From NCBI GenBank assembly GCA_910579805.1, contig CAJTWM010000006.1:62001-126000 (forward strand): a stretch of 64,000 nt of DNA, given 5' to 3'. A model generated the notes under the pieces. That model did no database searches. It was not told the DNA's origin and saw nothing but the letters and a program-made list of their open reading frames with translations. This DNA is from an uncultured Lachnospiraceae bacterium. GTDB lineage: Bacteria > Bacillota > Clostridia > Lachnospirales > Lachnospiraceae. A program made the translations under genes and the position numbers. Shown here one piece after another: positions 1 through 10,671 of the stretch (position 1 is its first letter; each line of letters opens with the position of its first letter).

Positions 1-889
1 AGGTTTCTTCTTTCATCGTCTGAGGGTTAACGGAAATGCGGCTAACGCCATGCCTGTATAATACCTGCAGCTTTTCTTTGGTAATACTGTCCGCCCTCCC
101 CGCTTCTACGGTAAACTCCTGCACGGAAGAAAAATCAAAAGCCCCTTTCAGTTTCGTAAAAAGCCTGTCCAATTCTTTTGCGGAAAGAGTGGTCGGCGTC
201 CCTCCGCCAATATAAACGGTATCCAGTATTTTCCCATCCATCATCACGGCCACGGCGTCTATCTCTCTTTCCAATGCCGTCAGATAGGCGTCCACCTTAT
301 CTATCCACGCATGGATCGGAAAAGAAGTAAACGAACAATAAAGGCAGGTCGTCGGACAAAAGGGGATTCCTATGTACAGACTGTAGCCGTCTTTATAATG
401 CAGTCTGGAAAGCAGCTCCTTTTCCCTTTTCGCAATTTCAATGCTAAGCTTTCCCTTTTCCTCGCTGACCGCATACTTTTTCTGCATAAAGCGCAGGATC
501 TCTTCCTCACTATAAGATTTTTCCTGATCGGAAAGCAATGTCATCGGTATTTTGGTCGGCCGGATTCCTGTCAAAGTTCCCCATGGCAGTTCTCTTTTTA
601 AAAATTTCGAGAGACTTTCATAAATAAGCATCTTCAAGTCGTTCTTCGTCTCCGCCCTGTCGTCCGGATTGCTAAACAGGGTGTGGCTTTCCGTTTTTAC
701 GTCCTCTTCCTTTATAGAAAAAGAAATGCCGTTCCTTTGAAATTCTATTTCAAATTCCGGCATTCCTTCTTCTGACTGCATGGTAGAAGCTTTCTCCAAA
801 ACCTTCACTTCCCTGTCCGGATAAAAGGCCTTGACTAAAGAATGGATATCATATTCAAACCGTGCTTCATTCGTCTTTACTACTATCAT
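1..889 (-). CDS. hemZ: Coproporphyrinogen III oxidase-like radical SAM protein HemZ (partial, C-terminus outside window)
   Basis: The reading frame is open from an ATG at 889, preceded by AGAGG, to the window edge, giving about 296 residues. The radical-SAM cluster motif is visible as GIPFCPTTCLYCSF (CxxxCxxC), preceded by the HemZ-like segment GIRPTKIPM and followed by YIGGGTPTTLS, the glycine-rich SAM-binding motif. In this family the enzyme is an oxygen-independent coproporphyrinogen dehydrogenase or a related haem-chaperone-like protein; the long N-terminal extension before the cysteines favours HemZ over HemN or HemW. It is a cytosolic iron-sulfur enzyme. The C-terminus is missing only because the window ends. 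Confidence 0.85.
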   Translation of the reverse strand, partial: MIVVKTNEARFEYDIHSLVKAFYPDREVKVLEKASTMQSEEGMPEFEIEFQRNGISFSIKEEDVKTESHTLFSNPDDRAETKNDLKMLIYESLSKFLKRELPWGTLTGIRPTKIPMTLLSDQEKSYSEEEILRFMQKKYAVSEEKGKLSIEIAKREKELLSRLHYKDGYSLYIGIPFCPTTCLYCSFTSFPIHAWIDKVDAYLTALEREIDAVAVMMDGKILDTVYIGGGTPTTLSAKELDRLFTKLKGAFDFSSVQEFTVEAGRADSITKEKLQVLYRHGVSRISVNPQTMKEET

Positions 890-974
890 TTTTATACCTC
901 TTTGCGTGCCTTGGCACACATACTGATTAAAATTCCTGACACTAAAATTCCGGTTTTGGATTTTAATGTGTCCC

Positions 975-1607
975 TTACCCCAAAAACGGGTTATACTGCA
1001 GTTCATGCTCTACCGTCGTACCGTCGCCGTGTCCCGGATATACCTGTACGTCTCCCGGCAATACGGCTATTTTTTCTTTTATCGAATTTGTCAGTCTGGC
1101 CATACTTCCGGTAGGAAGGTCGGTACGCCCCACAGACTCCAAAAACAGCGTATCTCCGCTGATCAGCATCTTGTCTTCCTCAAAATAATAGCAACAGCTT
1201 CCTATCGTATGCCCCGGCGTGGCAAGTACTTTACAAGTCATGCCCGCAAGCGTGATCTCTTCTCCGTCTTTCACATACTCATCCACTTCGACCGTACAGC
1301 TTCTTCCGGTCTGCGTCGATACGTTTACAAACGGATCCTCGCAAAGCACCTTTTCCTTTTCGTAAGCATAAATTTTGGCTCCGCTGCATTCTTTTAATCC
1401 GGCACACCCTAAAATATGGTCAAAATGTCCGTGGGTAAGCAGTATCCCTGCGATCTGAAATCCCTTTTCCGTCAGTTTTTCGTATAAATATGCTCCTTTA
1501 TCCGCCGGATCAAATACGATCGCCTGTTTCTCCTCTTCTCTGTATACAAAATAGCAATTCGTCTGGCATGAACCTAAAACGATGCGTCCTATCTTTAATT
1601 TCTGCAT
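975..1607 (-). CDS. MBL-fold metallo-hydrolase (glyoxalase II-like)
   Basis: This 210-residue protein carries the metallo-beta-lactamase signature THGHFDH near residue 60, further metal ligands in ATPGHT and SGDTLF, and the C-terminal YPGHGDGT. This is the layout of small glyoxalase II-like or persulfide-dioxygenase-like hydrolases with a dinuclear metal site. Its ATG shares its first A with the last base of the rel stop codon (TGATG), so the two are translationally coupled and probably in one operon. This rel plus MBL-hydrolase pair is common in Clostridia. The substrate cannot be read from the sequence. It is soluble and cytosolic, with no signal peptide. Confidence 0.85.
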   Translation of the reverse strand: MQKLKIGRIVLGSCQTNCYFVYREEEKQAIVFDPADKGAYLYEKLTEKGFQIAGILLTHGHFDHILGCAGLKECSGAKIYAYEKEKVLCEDPFVNVSTQTGRSCTVEVDEYVKDGEEITLAGMTCKVLATPGHTIGSCCYYFEEDKMLISGDTLFLESVGRTDLPTGSMARLTNSIKEKIAVLPGDVQVYPGHGDGTTVEHELQYNPFLG

Positions 1608-3913
1608 CAGCCTGTCGTCCTTTCAATATCAACCACACTTTCTATGCTTCGGATCTTATCGATCACACGGATTAGTTCTTCCCTGCTGCCGATCTCAAAG
1701 CTTGTGGCAAGTGTAGCGATCCCCTGTTTATTTGTCCTTGAATTCATTGACAAAATATTAATATTACGTTCCGTGAGCGCTTTGGATATATCCGCAAGGA
1801 GCCCGTTTCTGTTATTGGCGTAAATACTGATCTCCGCATAATATTTTCCCTGCGCCGTACTGTCCGTCCCGTTTTCCCATTCCGCATCAAGCAGGCGGAC
1901 GCGTTCGATCTCCGGCAGATTGATCACGTTGATACAGTCCGTCCGATGAATCGAGATCCCTCTTCCCCTTGTTACAAAACCTACGATCTCGTCTCCCGGA
2001 ACCGGAGAACAGCATTTAGAAAAACGGACCGCAACGTCATGAATGCCTTTCACTACGATGCCGCTCTTGGATCTGGCCGCCATCGGCCTGTTGACCGCAT
2101 TTTCCGTAACGGCGGCCAATACTTCCTCGTTCGTAACCACCTTCTTATGCTCTCTGTCATACATTTCCTGCATCCGGTTTATGATCTGGCCTTCTTTTAA
2201 TCCGCCATGCCCTACCGCCGCAAGCACGGAATCCCAATCCCTGAACCCGTATTTACGCATGATGCCTTCCATATATTCCGGTTTAAATACATTGGTGGTA
2301 TTGATAGACCGGGACTTGCAGTAAGCTAACAGCAGTTCTTTGCCCTTTACGATATTATCCTCTTTCAGTTCGTTTTTAAACCATTGATTGATCTTGCTCT
2401 TGGCCTGAGGGCTCTTCACGATATTCAGCCAGTCCATGCTGGGGCCTTTGGAATTTTGAGACGTCAGTATCTCGATCCGGTCGCCGTTTTTGATCTCATA
2501 ATCTATCGTTACCAGCTTACCGTTCACCCTTGCGCCGATCATTTTGTTTCCGACGGCGCTGTGGATACTGTAAGCAAAGTCCACCGGCGTACTTCCCGCC
2601 GGCAGATTTTTCACGTCGCCGCTGGGTGTAAAACAATATACGTTATCCGAAAACAAATCCAGATCGCTCTTTAAGAGGTTCATAAATTCTTTGTTATCGG
2701 ACATGTCTCTCTGCCATTCCAGAATCTGGCGGAGCCACACAAGCTTTTCTTCCTCCTGTCCCTCCGGCTTTTTTCCGTCTGCCGCCTCTTTATATTTCCA
2801 ATGAGCCGCAATACCGTACTCCGCAGCCTTATGCATCTCATAGGTACGGATCTGTATTTCAAAAGGCTGCCCGTTCGTACCGATGATCGTGGTGTGCAGC
2901 GACTGATACATATTGGCTTTCGGCATGGCGATGTAATCTTTAAATCTGCCCGGAATCGGCTTATACATCTCATGGATCACGCCAAGCGCCGCATAGCAGT
3001 CTTTTACGCTTGCCACAATGATCCGGACGGCAAACAGATCGTAGATCTGGTCTATCGTCTTGTTCTGATTTTTCATTTTCTTGTAAATACTGAAGAAATG
3101 TTTTACACGGCCGTCAATTTCCGCCCTGATCCCTGCATTTTCGATATGTTCCCTGACTTCTTTTACAATGGACTGGATATACTCTTCCCTGACGCTCTTT
3201 CTGATCGCTATTTTGTCCACCAGATCATAGTATACTTCCGGTTCCAAATATTTTAAAGAAAGATCGTCTAGTTCCACTTTGATCTTGGAGATCCCCAGCC
3301 GCTGCGCAATGGGCGAATAAATCTCCAGCGTCTCCTTCGCGATCCGCTTCTGGCTCTCTTCGGATTTATATTTCAGGGTTCGCATATTATGAAGCCTGTC
3401 GGCTAATTTAATCAGAATCACCCTGATGTCTTTCGCCATCGCCAAAAACATCTTTCTAAGATTTTCTGCCTGAAGCTCCATTCTGTCCGCCGTTTTGTCG
3501 TCGTCATTTCCTCCTGACAACTGCAATTGCTGCAGCTTTGTCACACCGTCCACAAGCAGCGTCACGTCATCGCCAAATTCTTCCCGCATTTCTTCTTCGG
3601 TCATAATGGTATCTTCCAGTACGTCGTGTAAGATCCCGGCTACAATGGTTTCTTTATCCATTTCTAATTCCGCAAGAATGATTGCGACACAGAGCGGATG
3701 GATGATATAGGGTTCTCCCGATTTGCGTACCTGTCCTTTATGCGCCGCGTCTGCCGTTTTATATGCTTTTTCTATCAAAGAAACTTCGTCCGACGGATGA
3801 TACTGGTGGACACGCTCAATCAGTTCCAAATAGTATAACTCGGGACTTAAAAATTCCTGCGTAGGCTGTATTCTTCCATCATCAATAATTACTTCACTCT
3901 TATCTTCTGCCAT
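1607..3913 (-). CDS. rel: Bifunctional (p)ppGpp synthetase/hydrolase RelA/SpoT
   Basis: The 768-residue length is typical of Gram-positive Rel. Domain order: an N-terminal HD hydrolase domain (conserved HD at residues 96-97 in GILHDVLEDT), the RelA_SpoT synthetase domain (YQSLHTT, EIQIRT), a TGS domain beginning near VYCFTPSGDV, a zinc-finger-like helical region (RFSKCCSPVPGD) and a C-terminal ACT domain (AEISIYANNRNGLLADI). The HD motif is intact, so both alarmone synthesis and hydrolysis are expected. It makes and degrades ppGpp during amino-acid starvation and associates with ribosomes. The downstream MBL hydrolase overlaps by one base; apt lies upstream in the same orientation, a common Firmicutes order. 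Confidence 0.97.
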   Translation of the reverse strand: MAEDKSEVIIDDGRIQPTQEFLSPELYYLELIERVHQYHPSDEVSLIEKAYKTADAAHKGQVRKSGEPYIIHPLCVAIILAELEMDKETIVAGILHDVLEDTIMTEEEMREEFGDDVTLLVDGVTKLQQLQLSGGNDDDKTADRMELQAENLRKMFLAMAKDIRVILIKLADRLHNMRTLKYKSEESQKRIAKETLEIYSPIAQRLGISKIKVELDDLSLKYLEPEVYYDLVDKIAIRKSVREEYIQSIVKEVREHIENAGIRAEIDGRVKHFFSIYKKMKNQNKTIDQIYDLFAVRIIVASVKDCYAALGVIHEMYKPIPGRFKDYIAMPKANMYQSLHTTIIGTNGQPFEIQIRTYEMHKAAEYGIAAHWKYKEAADGKKPEGQEEEKLVWLRQILEWQRDMSDNKEFMNLLKSDLDLFSDNVYCFTPSGDVKNLPAGSTPVDFAYSIHSAVGNKMIGARVNGKLVTIDYEIKNGDRIEILTSQNSKGPSMDWLNIVKSPQAKSKINQWFKNELKEDNIVKGKELLLAYCKSRSINTTNVFKPEYMEGIMRKYGFRDWDSVLAAVGHGGLKEGQIINRMQEMYDREHKKVVTNEEVLAAVTENAVNRPMAARSKSGIVVKGIHDVAVRFSKCCSPVPGDEIVGFVTRGRGISIHRTDCINVINLPEIERVRLLDAEWENGTDSTAQGKYYAEISIYANNRNGLLADISKALTERNINILSMNSRTNKQGIATLATSFEIGSREELIRVIDKIRSIESVVDIERTTG

Positions 3914-3993
3914 ATTTATCTCACCACCCCATTTTTAATCAATGAAGCTGAACCTTACTGTCAGTATTATTTCTTGTTCCGATCAAAAAATTC

Positions 3994-4518
3994 CTACTTA
4001 CCTTCGTAACGGATAGCAGATTCCAAACGGTATCCGTTTATCTTCTCCCGTCCGTTTAATCCTGCAAGTTCGATCAATACTACCACGCCCACGACCTCGC
4101 CGCCCAAAGACTCGATCAGCTTGATCATCGCCTCCGTCGTTCCTCCGGTCGCGATCAGATCATCCACGATCAGCACTTTCTGCCCCTTCTTAACAGAATC
4201 CTTGTGCATCTCTATCGTCGCCGTGCCATATTCCAGATCATATTCCATTTCCACAGTCTCACAAGGAAGTTTTCCCTTTTTACGAATCAGCACGAAAGGC
4301 TTATGATTATTATATGCAATAGGCGTTCCGAAGATAAATCCTCTTGATTCCGGCCCCGCTACTACGTCAAATTCCAAATCTTTGATCTTTTCCTGCATCG
4401 TATCGATCGCGAGCGCAAGTCCGTCCGCATCCTGCAGAACGCTCGTCACATCCCTAAATATAATCCCCTTCTCCGGAAAATCCGGTATGCTCCTCACATA
4501 TTCCTCTAACTTCTTCAT
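3994..4518 (-). CDS. apt: Adenine phosphoribosyltransferase
   Basis: The 174-residue protein has the type I phosphoribosyltransferase PRPP-binding motif VLIVDDLIATGGT and the N-terminal IPDFPEKGIIFRD typical of APRT. It salvages adenine to AMP with PRPP in the cytosol. It lies upstream of rel in the same direction with an 80-base gap, so the two may be co-transcribed from the promoter at 4663-4691. The length is normal for the family. Confidence 0.96.
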   Translation of the reverse strand: MKKLEEYVRSIPDFPEKGIIFRDVTSVLQDADGLALAIDTMQEKIKDLEFDVVAGPESRGFIFGTPIAYNNHKPFVLIRKKGKLPCETVEMEYDLEYGTATIEMHKDSVKKGQKVLIVDDLIATGGTTEAMIKLIESLGGEVVGVVVLIELAGLNGREKINGYRLESAIRYEGK

Positions 4519-4662
4519 GTCCTTCCCAATCCTTTCCTCTTTGAAATCCTTTTCAAAACAGGACGATGCTTAAATGTCATGTATTATCTGCTTTTGTCCT
4601 CTTGAATCTATAAAAGGATACGATGTTACAGATTTGTAAACAGTATCCTGCGTTTAACCCTA

Positions 4663-4691
4663 ATTATATTATTTTTAAAGTGGGAAGTCAA
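4663..4691 (-). promoter_or_regulatory. Sigma-A-type promoter for apt(-rel)
   Basis: On the minus strand TTGACT and a perfect TATAAT are separated by exactly 17 bases, about 145 bases upstream of the apt start. The A+T-rich context and lack of another gene in the gap support its use. It would serve apt and possibly rel. Confidence 0.7.
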
Positions 4692-4754
4692 AACATTTCT
4701 AAAAATACTCTGAAATACTCTATAGTATTCTAAAATATTTCGCACAACCGATAC

Positions 4755-4812
4755 AAAAAGAGAGCGCCCTCACCTAAAATTCAAAATTTTCGATTTCGGA
4801 CACTCTCTTTTT
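4755..4812 (-). terminator. Rho-independent terminator of groSL
   Basis: The minus-strand transcript leaving groL can form a stem of about 15 pairs (AAAAAGAGAGTGTCC with GGGCGCTCTCTTTTT, two G-U pairs) enclosing an A+T-rich loop, ending in a U run. It sits 34 bases past the groL stop, between groL and the apt promoter. Confidence 0.85.
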
Positions 4813-4845
4813 AAAGAGTACTTATTTATGCCTGATCCATATGTT

Positions 4846-6492
<1,647 letters not shown>

Positions 6493-6610
6493 CTATGATC
6501 TGATGAAACGATAACTTTCTGATTCTTTACTCTCTTTCTTTATTATCGTCCTCTTTCCTGCCTTTATCCGGCTCTTATGGTCCGGAACGTTTCAAAAGGA
6601 CTGGTGTCTG

Positions 6611-6895
6611 TTAAGCGAGAATCGCTAAAATATCGCTCTGCTTTACAATGATGTATTCTTCTTCCTCAATTTTTACATCCGTACCTGCATACTTGGAATA
6701 GATAACCTGATCTCCGGTTTTCACTTCCATCTTTACTTCTTTTCCGTCGATCACGCCGCCCGGCCCTACTGCGATGACTTCCGCCTGCTGGGGTTTTTCT
6801 TTATTCTGCCCCGGAAGGACGATCCCGGACTTTGTGGTTTCTTCTGCAACTAATTGCTTTAATACGACTCTGTCGCCTAATGGTACTAATTTCAT
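6611..6895 (-). CDS. groS: Co-chaperonin GroES (Hsp10)
   Basis: The 94-residue protein begins MKLVPLGDRVVLKQ and contains the mobile-loop region EETTKSGIVLPG and the conserved GPGG turn followed by VKTGDQVIYSKYAG, all typical of GroES. It forms the heptameric lid of GroEL. It is first in the groSL operon, with a good ribosome-binding site (GGAGG) before the ATG and a perfect CIRCE operator about 45 bases upstream. Confidence 0.99.
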   Translation of the reverse strand: MKLVPLGDRVVLKQLVAEETTKSGIVLPGQNKEKPQQAEVIAVGPGGVIDGKEVKMEVKTGDQVIYSKYAGTDVKIEEEEYIIVKQSDILAILA

Positions 6896-6939
6896 AAATG
6901 ACTGCCTCCTTATATATCAATGTCTTTTTTTGCGATTTG

Positions 6940-6966
6940 TTAGCACTCAACTAAGTCGAGTGCTAA
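6940..6966 (-). promoter_or_regulatory. CIRCE operator (HrcA-binding site)
   Basis: TTAGCACTC, nine spacer bases, then GAGTGCTAA: an exact match to the CIRCE consensus inverted repeat. It lies between the predicted promoter and groS. In Firmicutes HrcA binds this site and represses groESL except under heat stress. hrcA itself is not in this window. Confidence 0.98.
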
Positions 6967-6977
6967 ACGATAATCAT

Positions 6978-7006
6978 ATATTAATTTTATATGCGTAAGG
7001 TTGCAA
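6978..7006 (-). promoter_or_regulatory. Putative sigma-A promoter of groSL
   Basis: On the minus strand TTGCAA and TAATAT are 17 bases apart, ending a dozen bases before CIRCE, the usual arrangement for CIRCE-controlled promoters in which HrcA blocks transcription start. The -10 is imperfect, so exact placement is tentative. Confidence 0.55.
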
Positions 7007-7151
7007 ACGCATCCACATTTACTATTCTTTAATTTTCTCCTGTTTACTCATTTTTTCTTTCATTTATTTTATTTTTCTCACTTTCTTCCAATATTATCAA
7101 TTTAATAGTTTTTTTAGATTTATCTGGAGCGTGTTTGCAAAATCTCCTCCG

Positions 7152-8552
7152 TCAACTGTTTTCCAGTAACAGCATCACGCTCACTGTACACCAGCCGTCT
7201 TTACACTCTATTTCCATGTCTCCACAATACTTCCTTGCAACTTTCCTTATGTTTGCCAGCCCAAACCCATGCTCCTCTCCCGTTTTCGTTGTCGCCGGCA
7301 GCTTGTCCTCACTCATAGAAAGCGTGCCTGAAAAACTGTTTTTGATCTCTATCATATAAACATGATTCCGCCGGTAAGAAGAAAGCCGGATCTTTTGACC
7401 GCCGCGTCCTTTGCTCCGTTCCTCCTCCGACGCCTCTATCGCATTCGTCAGCGCGTTATTTAAAATGACGCTGATATCGAACGCATTGGCTGCTGCCTCG
7501 TTCGGATAGTGAAAATCACATTGAAAGGATATGCCCTTTTCTTCCATGCTTTTCTTCTTCTCCGTCAATATTACGTCCGTAACGGGATTGCCGCTCTTAA
7601 CGGAAAGAGCGCTTTCCCTAAGCTGTTCCTGAAGTTTCTCTACATATTTTTTTGCCTCTTCTTTTTCATTTTTCAGATACAGTCCTTCTAATACCATAAT
7701 ATGGTTTCCCATATCATGCTTTAAACTCCTGATATCGCCGTACAGCTTTTCCACCTCGCGGATATGCTGCGCCATATCCGCCGCCTGCCCCGCTAACAGC
7801 GCATACTGTTTTTCTTCCATTTGCCTGCGTTTTAAATCCTGATAAAGGATAATAAATACCAGAATCGCGGCAATGGAAAAACCGTAATAAAAAAAACTGA
7901 GCCAGTTATACGTTCCGTATATGTGGTACAGGCTCTTTCCCGCATCCGCCTCATAAAGTTTTTCATAATATTTCAATATGATATATCCCAGCATAGCCGA
8001 TAAAGAAGGAACTAAAAGCATGAACATTTCCTTTTTCGTCATGGCAAGCCGTTTATAAACATAATTTTTCCTTACCAGATACACTGCGGATATAAGAAAA
8101 AGAAAACTGCATATCAAATCTAACGCACAGCACACGACAAAAAGGGAAAACTGCATCCACACATTCCCCGAATATCCCGGGATTTTTACAAAAAGTCTGT
8201 CGCATGCCTTATCAATACACCCTTCCATCATAAAAGACAGCCATCTTAAGGAAAAAAAGGTGACCCCAAGAAATATTTTCTGCGTTAGATTCTTTTTTTC
8301 CAGACAATATACCACAAAAAAAGCCGCCAGAATGCCCAGACTGTATACAGTGAAATTGTTGATATACCAAGGTATATACTGTAAAAATTTCATTATGATA
8401 AAATAAACTGCGCCGGCCGGCCATACTGTAACGCCCTCTTTTAGAAAGGGCTTCACCAGCCTTACCAGACAATAACCGGTCATTCCATCGAACAATGCCT
8501 GATAAACCGAATAGGCCGTTCCATAACAAAGTTCCACTATTTCCCCGTTCAA
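7152..8552 (-). CDS. Membrane sensor histidine kinase, LytS/AgrC-like GHKL type
   Basis: The 466-residue protein has about six hydrophobic helices in its first ~240 residues and a cytoplasmic GHKL kinase C-terminus. The phospho-acceptor is His279 in SLKHDMGNH; the N box is ISVILNNALTNAIEAS and the G box is GFGLANI. This matches the agr/virulence-type kinases that pair with LytTR regulators and often sense peptides. Its start overlaps the stop of the regulator gene by ATGA (8549-8552), so the regulator is translated first and the pair is coupled. The ligand is unknown. The stop codon lies within a fragment of the MITE-like repeat at 7124-7156. Confidence 0.88.
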   Translation of the reverse strand: MNGEIVELCYGTAYSVYQALFDGMTGYCLVRLVKPFLKEGVTVWPAGAVYFIIMKFLQYIPWYINNFTVYSLGILAAFFVVYCLEKKNLTQKIFLGVTFFSLRWLSFMMEGCIDKACDRLFVKIPGYSGNVWMQFSLFVVCCALDLICSFLFLISAVYLVRKNYVYKRLAMTKKEMFMLLVPSLSAMLGYIILKYYEKLYEADAGKSLYHIYGTYNWLSFFYYGFSIAAILVFIILYQDLKRRQMEEKQYALLAGQAADMAQHIREVEKLYGDIRSLKHDMGNHIMVLEGLYLKNEKEEAKKYVEKLQEQLRESALSVKSGNPVTDVILTEKKKSMEEKGISFQCDFHYPNEAAANAFDISVILNNALTNAIEASEEERSKGRGGQKIRLSSYRRNHVYMIEIKNSFSGTLSMSEDKLPATTKTGEEHGFGLANIRKVARKYCGDMEIECKDGWCTVSVMLLLENS

Positions 8553-9280
8553 GCCTCTCTGCCTCCCTTTTTGTTATACCTTAAATACCCTTTTACAAAT
8601 TTAGGAAACTGTCTCTTTGACATGATGAGCTGTCCGCCGTTTTCCAGAAAAACATTGGCAGCGTCATATTTTTTGACATATTTAAAATGCACCAGATAGC
8701 CTCTGTGTATGCGAAAAAAATCCTCTCCCAGACGGTTCTCTAATTCTGCCATTTTCCCGTAATACTCAAGTTTTCCTTCGGTGGTATGGAGCACGATCTT
8801 ACGGTTAAACACTTCCCCGTAAATAATAGTGTCCAAAACCACCTTTGTCTGTATCCCCTTCGCTTTCACAATCATATATCTGTCTTCTTTATCCGCCGTC
8901 CTGTTCCGGCAGGGTTTTACCGATTCCTGATATTCTTCCCTCGCCCGGTCAAGCACCTCATAAAACTTTTCGTCAGAAAAGGGTTTCACCAAGTAGTGGA
9001 ACGCCCCTACGTCAAAAGCCGAAAACACATATTCCTCCAGCGCGGTAATAAAAATGATCAGCAGCTTTTTCTTTTTTCTTCTGAGTCCTGCCGCAGTTTC
9101 AATTCCGTTTTTCCCATCCATCCGGATGTCCAAAAAGACAAGATCCGGCGTCGGCTCCGCCGCCAGTAATTCTTCGCCCGAAGAAAAGATAACAATCTCT
9201 TCTTCAGGGCAGTGTTTTCTAACCTTTTCTTCTATCAGTTCCTGTATTTCTTTTTCGTCGTCGCATATTCCGATCCGCAT
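8549..9280 (-). CDS. LytTR-family response regulator
   Basis: The start chosen is the ATG at 9280 (MRIGICDDEKEI), because AGAGGATGGG stands upstream and a receiver domain normally begins here; a longer in-frame extension to 9499 has no family support. This gives 243 residues: a receiver domain with acidic pocket CDDE, phospho-acceptor Asp51 in FLDIRMDG and lysine in LVKPF, then a LytTR DNA-binding domain containing FFRIHRGYLVHFKYV. LytTR proteins bind direct repeats in promoters. It is co-transcribed with the kinase that follows. No target site is obvious nearby. Confidence 0.9.
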   Translation of the reverse strand: MRIGICDDEKEIQELIEEKVRKHCPEEEIVIFSSGEELLAAEPTPDLVFLDIRMDGKNGIETAAGLRRKKKKLLIIFITALEEYVFSAFDVGAFHYLVKPFSDEKFYEVLDRAREEYQESVKPCRNRTADKEDRYMIVKAKGIQTKVVLDTIIYGEVFNRKIVLHTTEGKLEYYGKMAELENRLGEDFFRIHRGYLVHFKYVKKYDAANVFLENGGQLIMSKRQFPKFVKGYLRYNKKGGREA

Positions 9281-9480
9281 ATGTTTCCCATCCTCTTTTT
9301 CTATAAGCGTTTCTTTCTGGCGGGCTTTTCCGGTATCTTTCCTCCGGACGCTGTTTGTACACGATCTGCCCGTTCCGCTACGTCCAGTATACCATTTCCG
9401 GTACTTATTATGTGAAAGGTCCGCTGTAAAACGTCCATTTTTTGTTGTAAAAAGTGTGCGCCCCCTGCATGGGGCTGCGC

Positions 9481-9513
9481 AAAAAAAACAGAGCGGCAAT
9501 CTACCCGCTCTGT
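9481..9513 (-). terminator. Rho-independent terminator after the GGDEF gene
   Basis: A perfect nine-pair stem, ACAGAGCGG with CCGCTCTGT, is followed on the minus strand by eight U residues. It lies about 35 bases past the stop of the GGDEF gene, separating it from the two-component operon. Confidence 0.93.
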
Positions 9514-9549
9514 CGACAATTCACTGTAAGGCCCCTTTCCCTGCTCCGC

Positions 9550-10479
9550 CTATACAAGGCCTTTCTTCTTTCTTTCTTCATATCCCGGCTGCTGCTTCAT
9601 ATCCAGTTTGTTTTCAAACATTGCATACTCCGCGTCCGACAGCAGCATATGCAGCGTCTCCTCCACATTCTGCTTATAAACGATCCCAAACGCTATGGAA
9701 GGGGCAAGCCGGGGATCTTCAAACTCCTCGCATCTTTTCTGTACCCGCATACAATACTGCTCCGCTTCTCCCTCTTCCGGTACGGGGATCAGGATATTGA
9801 ACACGTCTCCGTCGCACCGTCCGATGATATACTCCGGCGTCGCCTCCTCTTTTAAGATGGCTGCAATCGCGGCAATCATCCTGTCGCTTTCTTCCTCTCC
9901 GTAAGCATCGTTAAAAAACTTACAGTCGTTGATATTTCCGTTGATCAGGGCGACCGGAACGACCTCCGACCGGTCAAGGACTCTCATCCTGTCCATAAAA
10001 TAAACCTGATTAAATACGCCGGTCAAAAAGTCCTCTTTTTCGATCTGCTTGGTACGGTAATCTTCCCCTACTACTTTTTCTTCCAGCGCGTCCGCGTAAA
10101 AAGCATATTCCTTATGTAAATAAAGTTCTTCCGCAAAAGCGGTAAAGGTAAGAAGATCCTGCTTTATGGCCTTTTTAACAAGCTCCAGCTTTTCTTCTGA
10201 CACTTTCGAGTAATCCACATACGCATGACCAATCGTCCGGTTTGCCACCCGCAGCTTTTCCCCCGGATTTTGTACCACATCCGGCTCAAAATTTTCAAAC
10301 TCTCCTACAAAGACAAACTTTGCTCCATGCCTATCCGTGATGCAGATCTCCGCTCCCGTTAAAGCCGAAAGATTCTCCAGTTTTTTTCTCATATAATCCG
10401 CTGCGAGCAGATTATTGATACTATAGTTTTTGATATTATCTTTAATCCTTTGATCGATCGATTTGATTCCCATCCCCAT
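9550..10479 (-). CDS. Sensor-like protein with degenerate GGDEF domain
   Basis: The 309-residue protein has no membrane helix. Residues ~20-150 form a probable ligand-sensing domain (LSALTGAEICITDRHG ... GHAYVDYS). A C-terminal GGDEF-like domain begins at KEDFLTGVFNQVYFMDRM, the family's usual DxLTGlxNR entry segment. The active-site motif reads CDGDVF where GGDEF is expected (first Gly to Asp, Glu to Val), so cyclase activity is doubtful; it may bind GTP or c-di-GMP or act as a regulator. There are in-frame ATGs at codons 1 and 3; the first follows AGGTGGG. It is a single-gene unit with its own terminator. Confidence 0.75.
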   Translation of the reverse strand: MGMGIKSIDQRIKDNIKNYSINNLLAADYMRKKLENLSALTGAEICITDRHGAKFVFVGEFENFEPDVVQNPGEKLRVANRTIGHAYVDYSKVSEEKLELVKKAIKQDLLTFTAFAEELYLHKEYAFYADALEEKVVGEDYRTKQIEKEDFLTGVFNQVYFMDRMRVLDRSEVVPVALINGNINDCKFFNDAYGEEESDRMIAAIAAILKEEATPEYIIGRCDGDVFNILIPVPEEGEAEQYCMRVQKRCEEFEDPRLAPSIAFGIVYKQNVEETLHMLLSDAEYAMFENKLDMKQQPGYEERKKKGLV

Positions 10480-10620
10480 GTTTTCGCACCCACCTTACCG
10501 TTGACATATTGCTCTCAATCATGGTGCTATTATATCTTTTTTTATTCATTTTGTCCATCCCATTATGACCGTATTTTCCGCCCCCTGCCGTGCTTCTCTC
10601 TGTGCTAGTGCTCTATCCAG

Positions 10621-10671
10621 TTAGAAATTTCACGATCCTTATTTGTATGCCTGCGCGCAAAATTAAAAATT
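10621..10671 (-). repeat. Copy of a dispersed intergenic repeat (TACAAATCAGGATC family)
   Basis: Read on the minus strand this stretch contains GCAGGCATACAAATAAGGAT followed by CGTGAAATTTC. The same core occurs at 12681-12745 and 51910-51972. The function is unknown. The surrounding 10480-10670 gap holds no other feature I can support. Confidence 0.6.

Noticed and set aside
9280-9499. N-terminal extension of the LytTR regulator
   Set aside because: It lacks a ribosome-binding site and family support; the receiver domain begins at the ATG at 9280.
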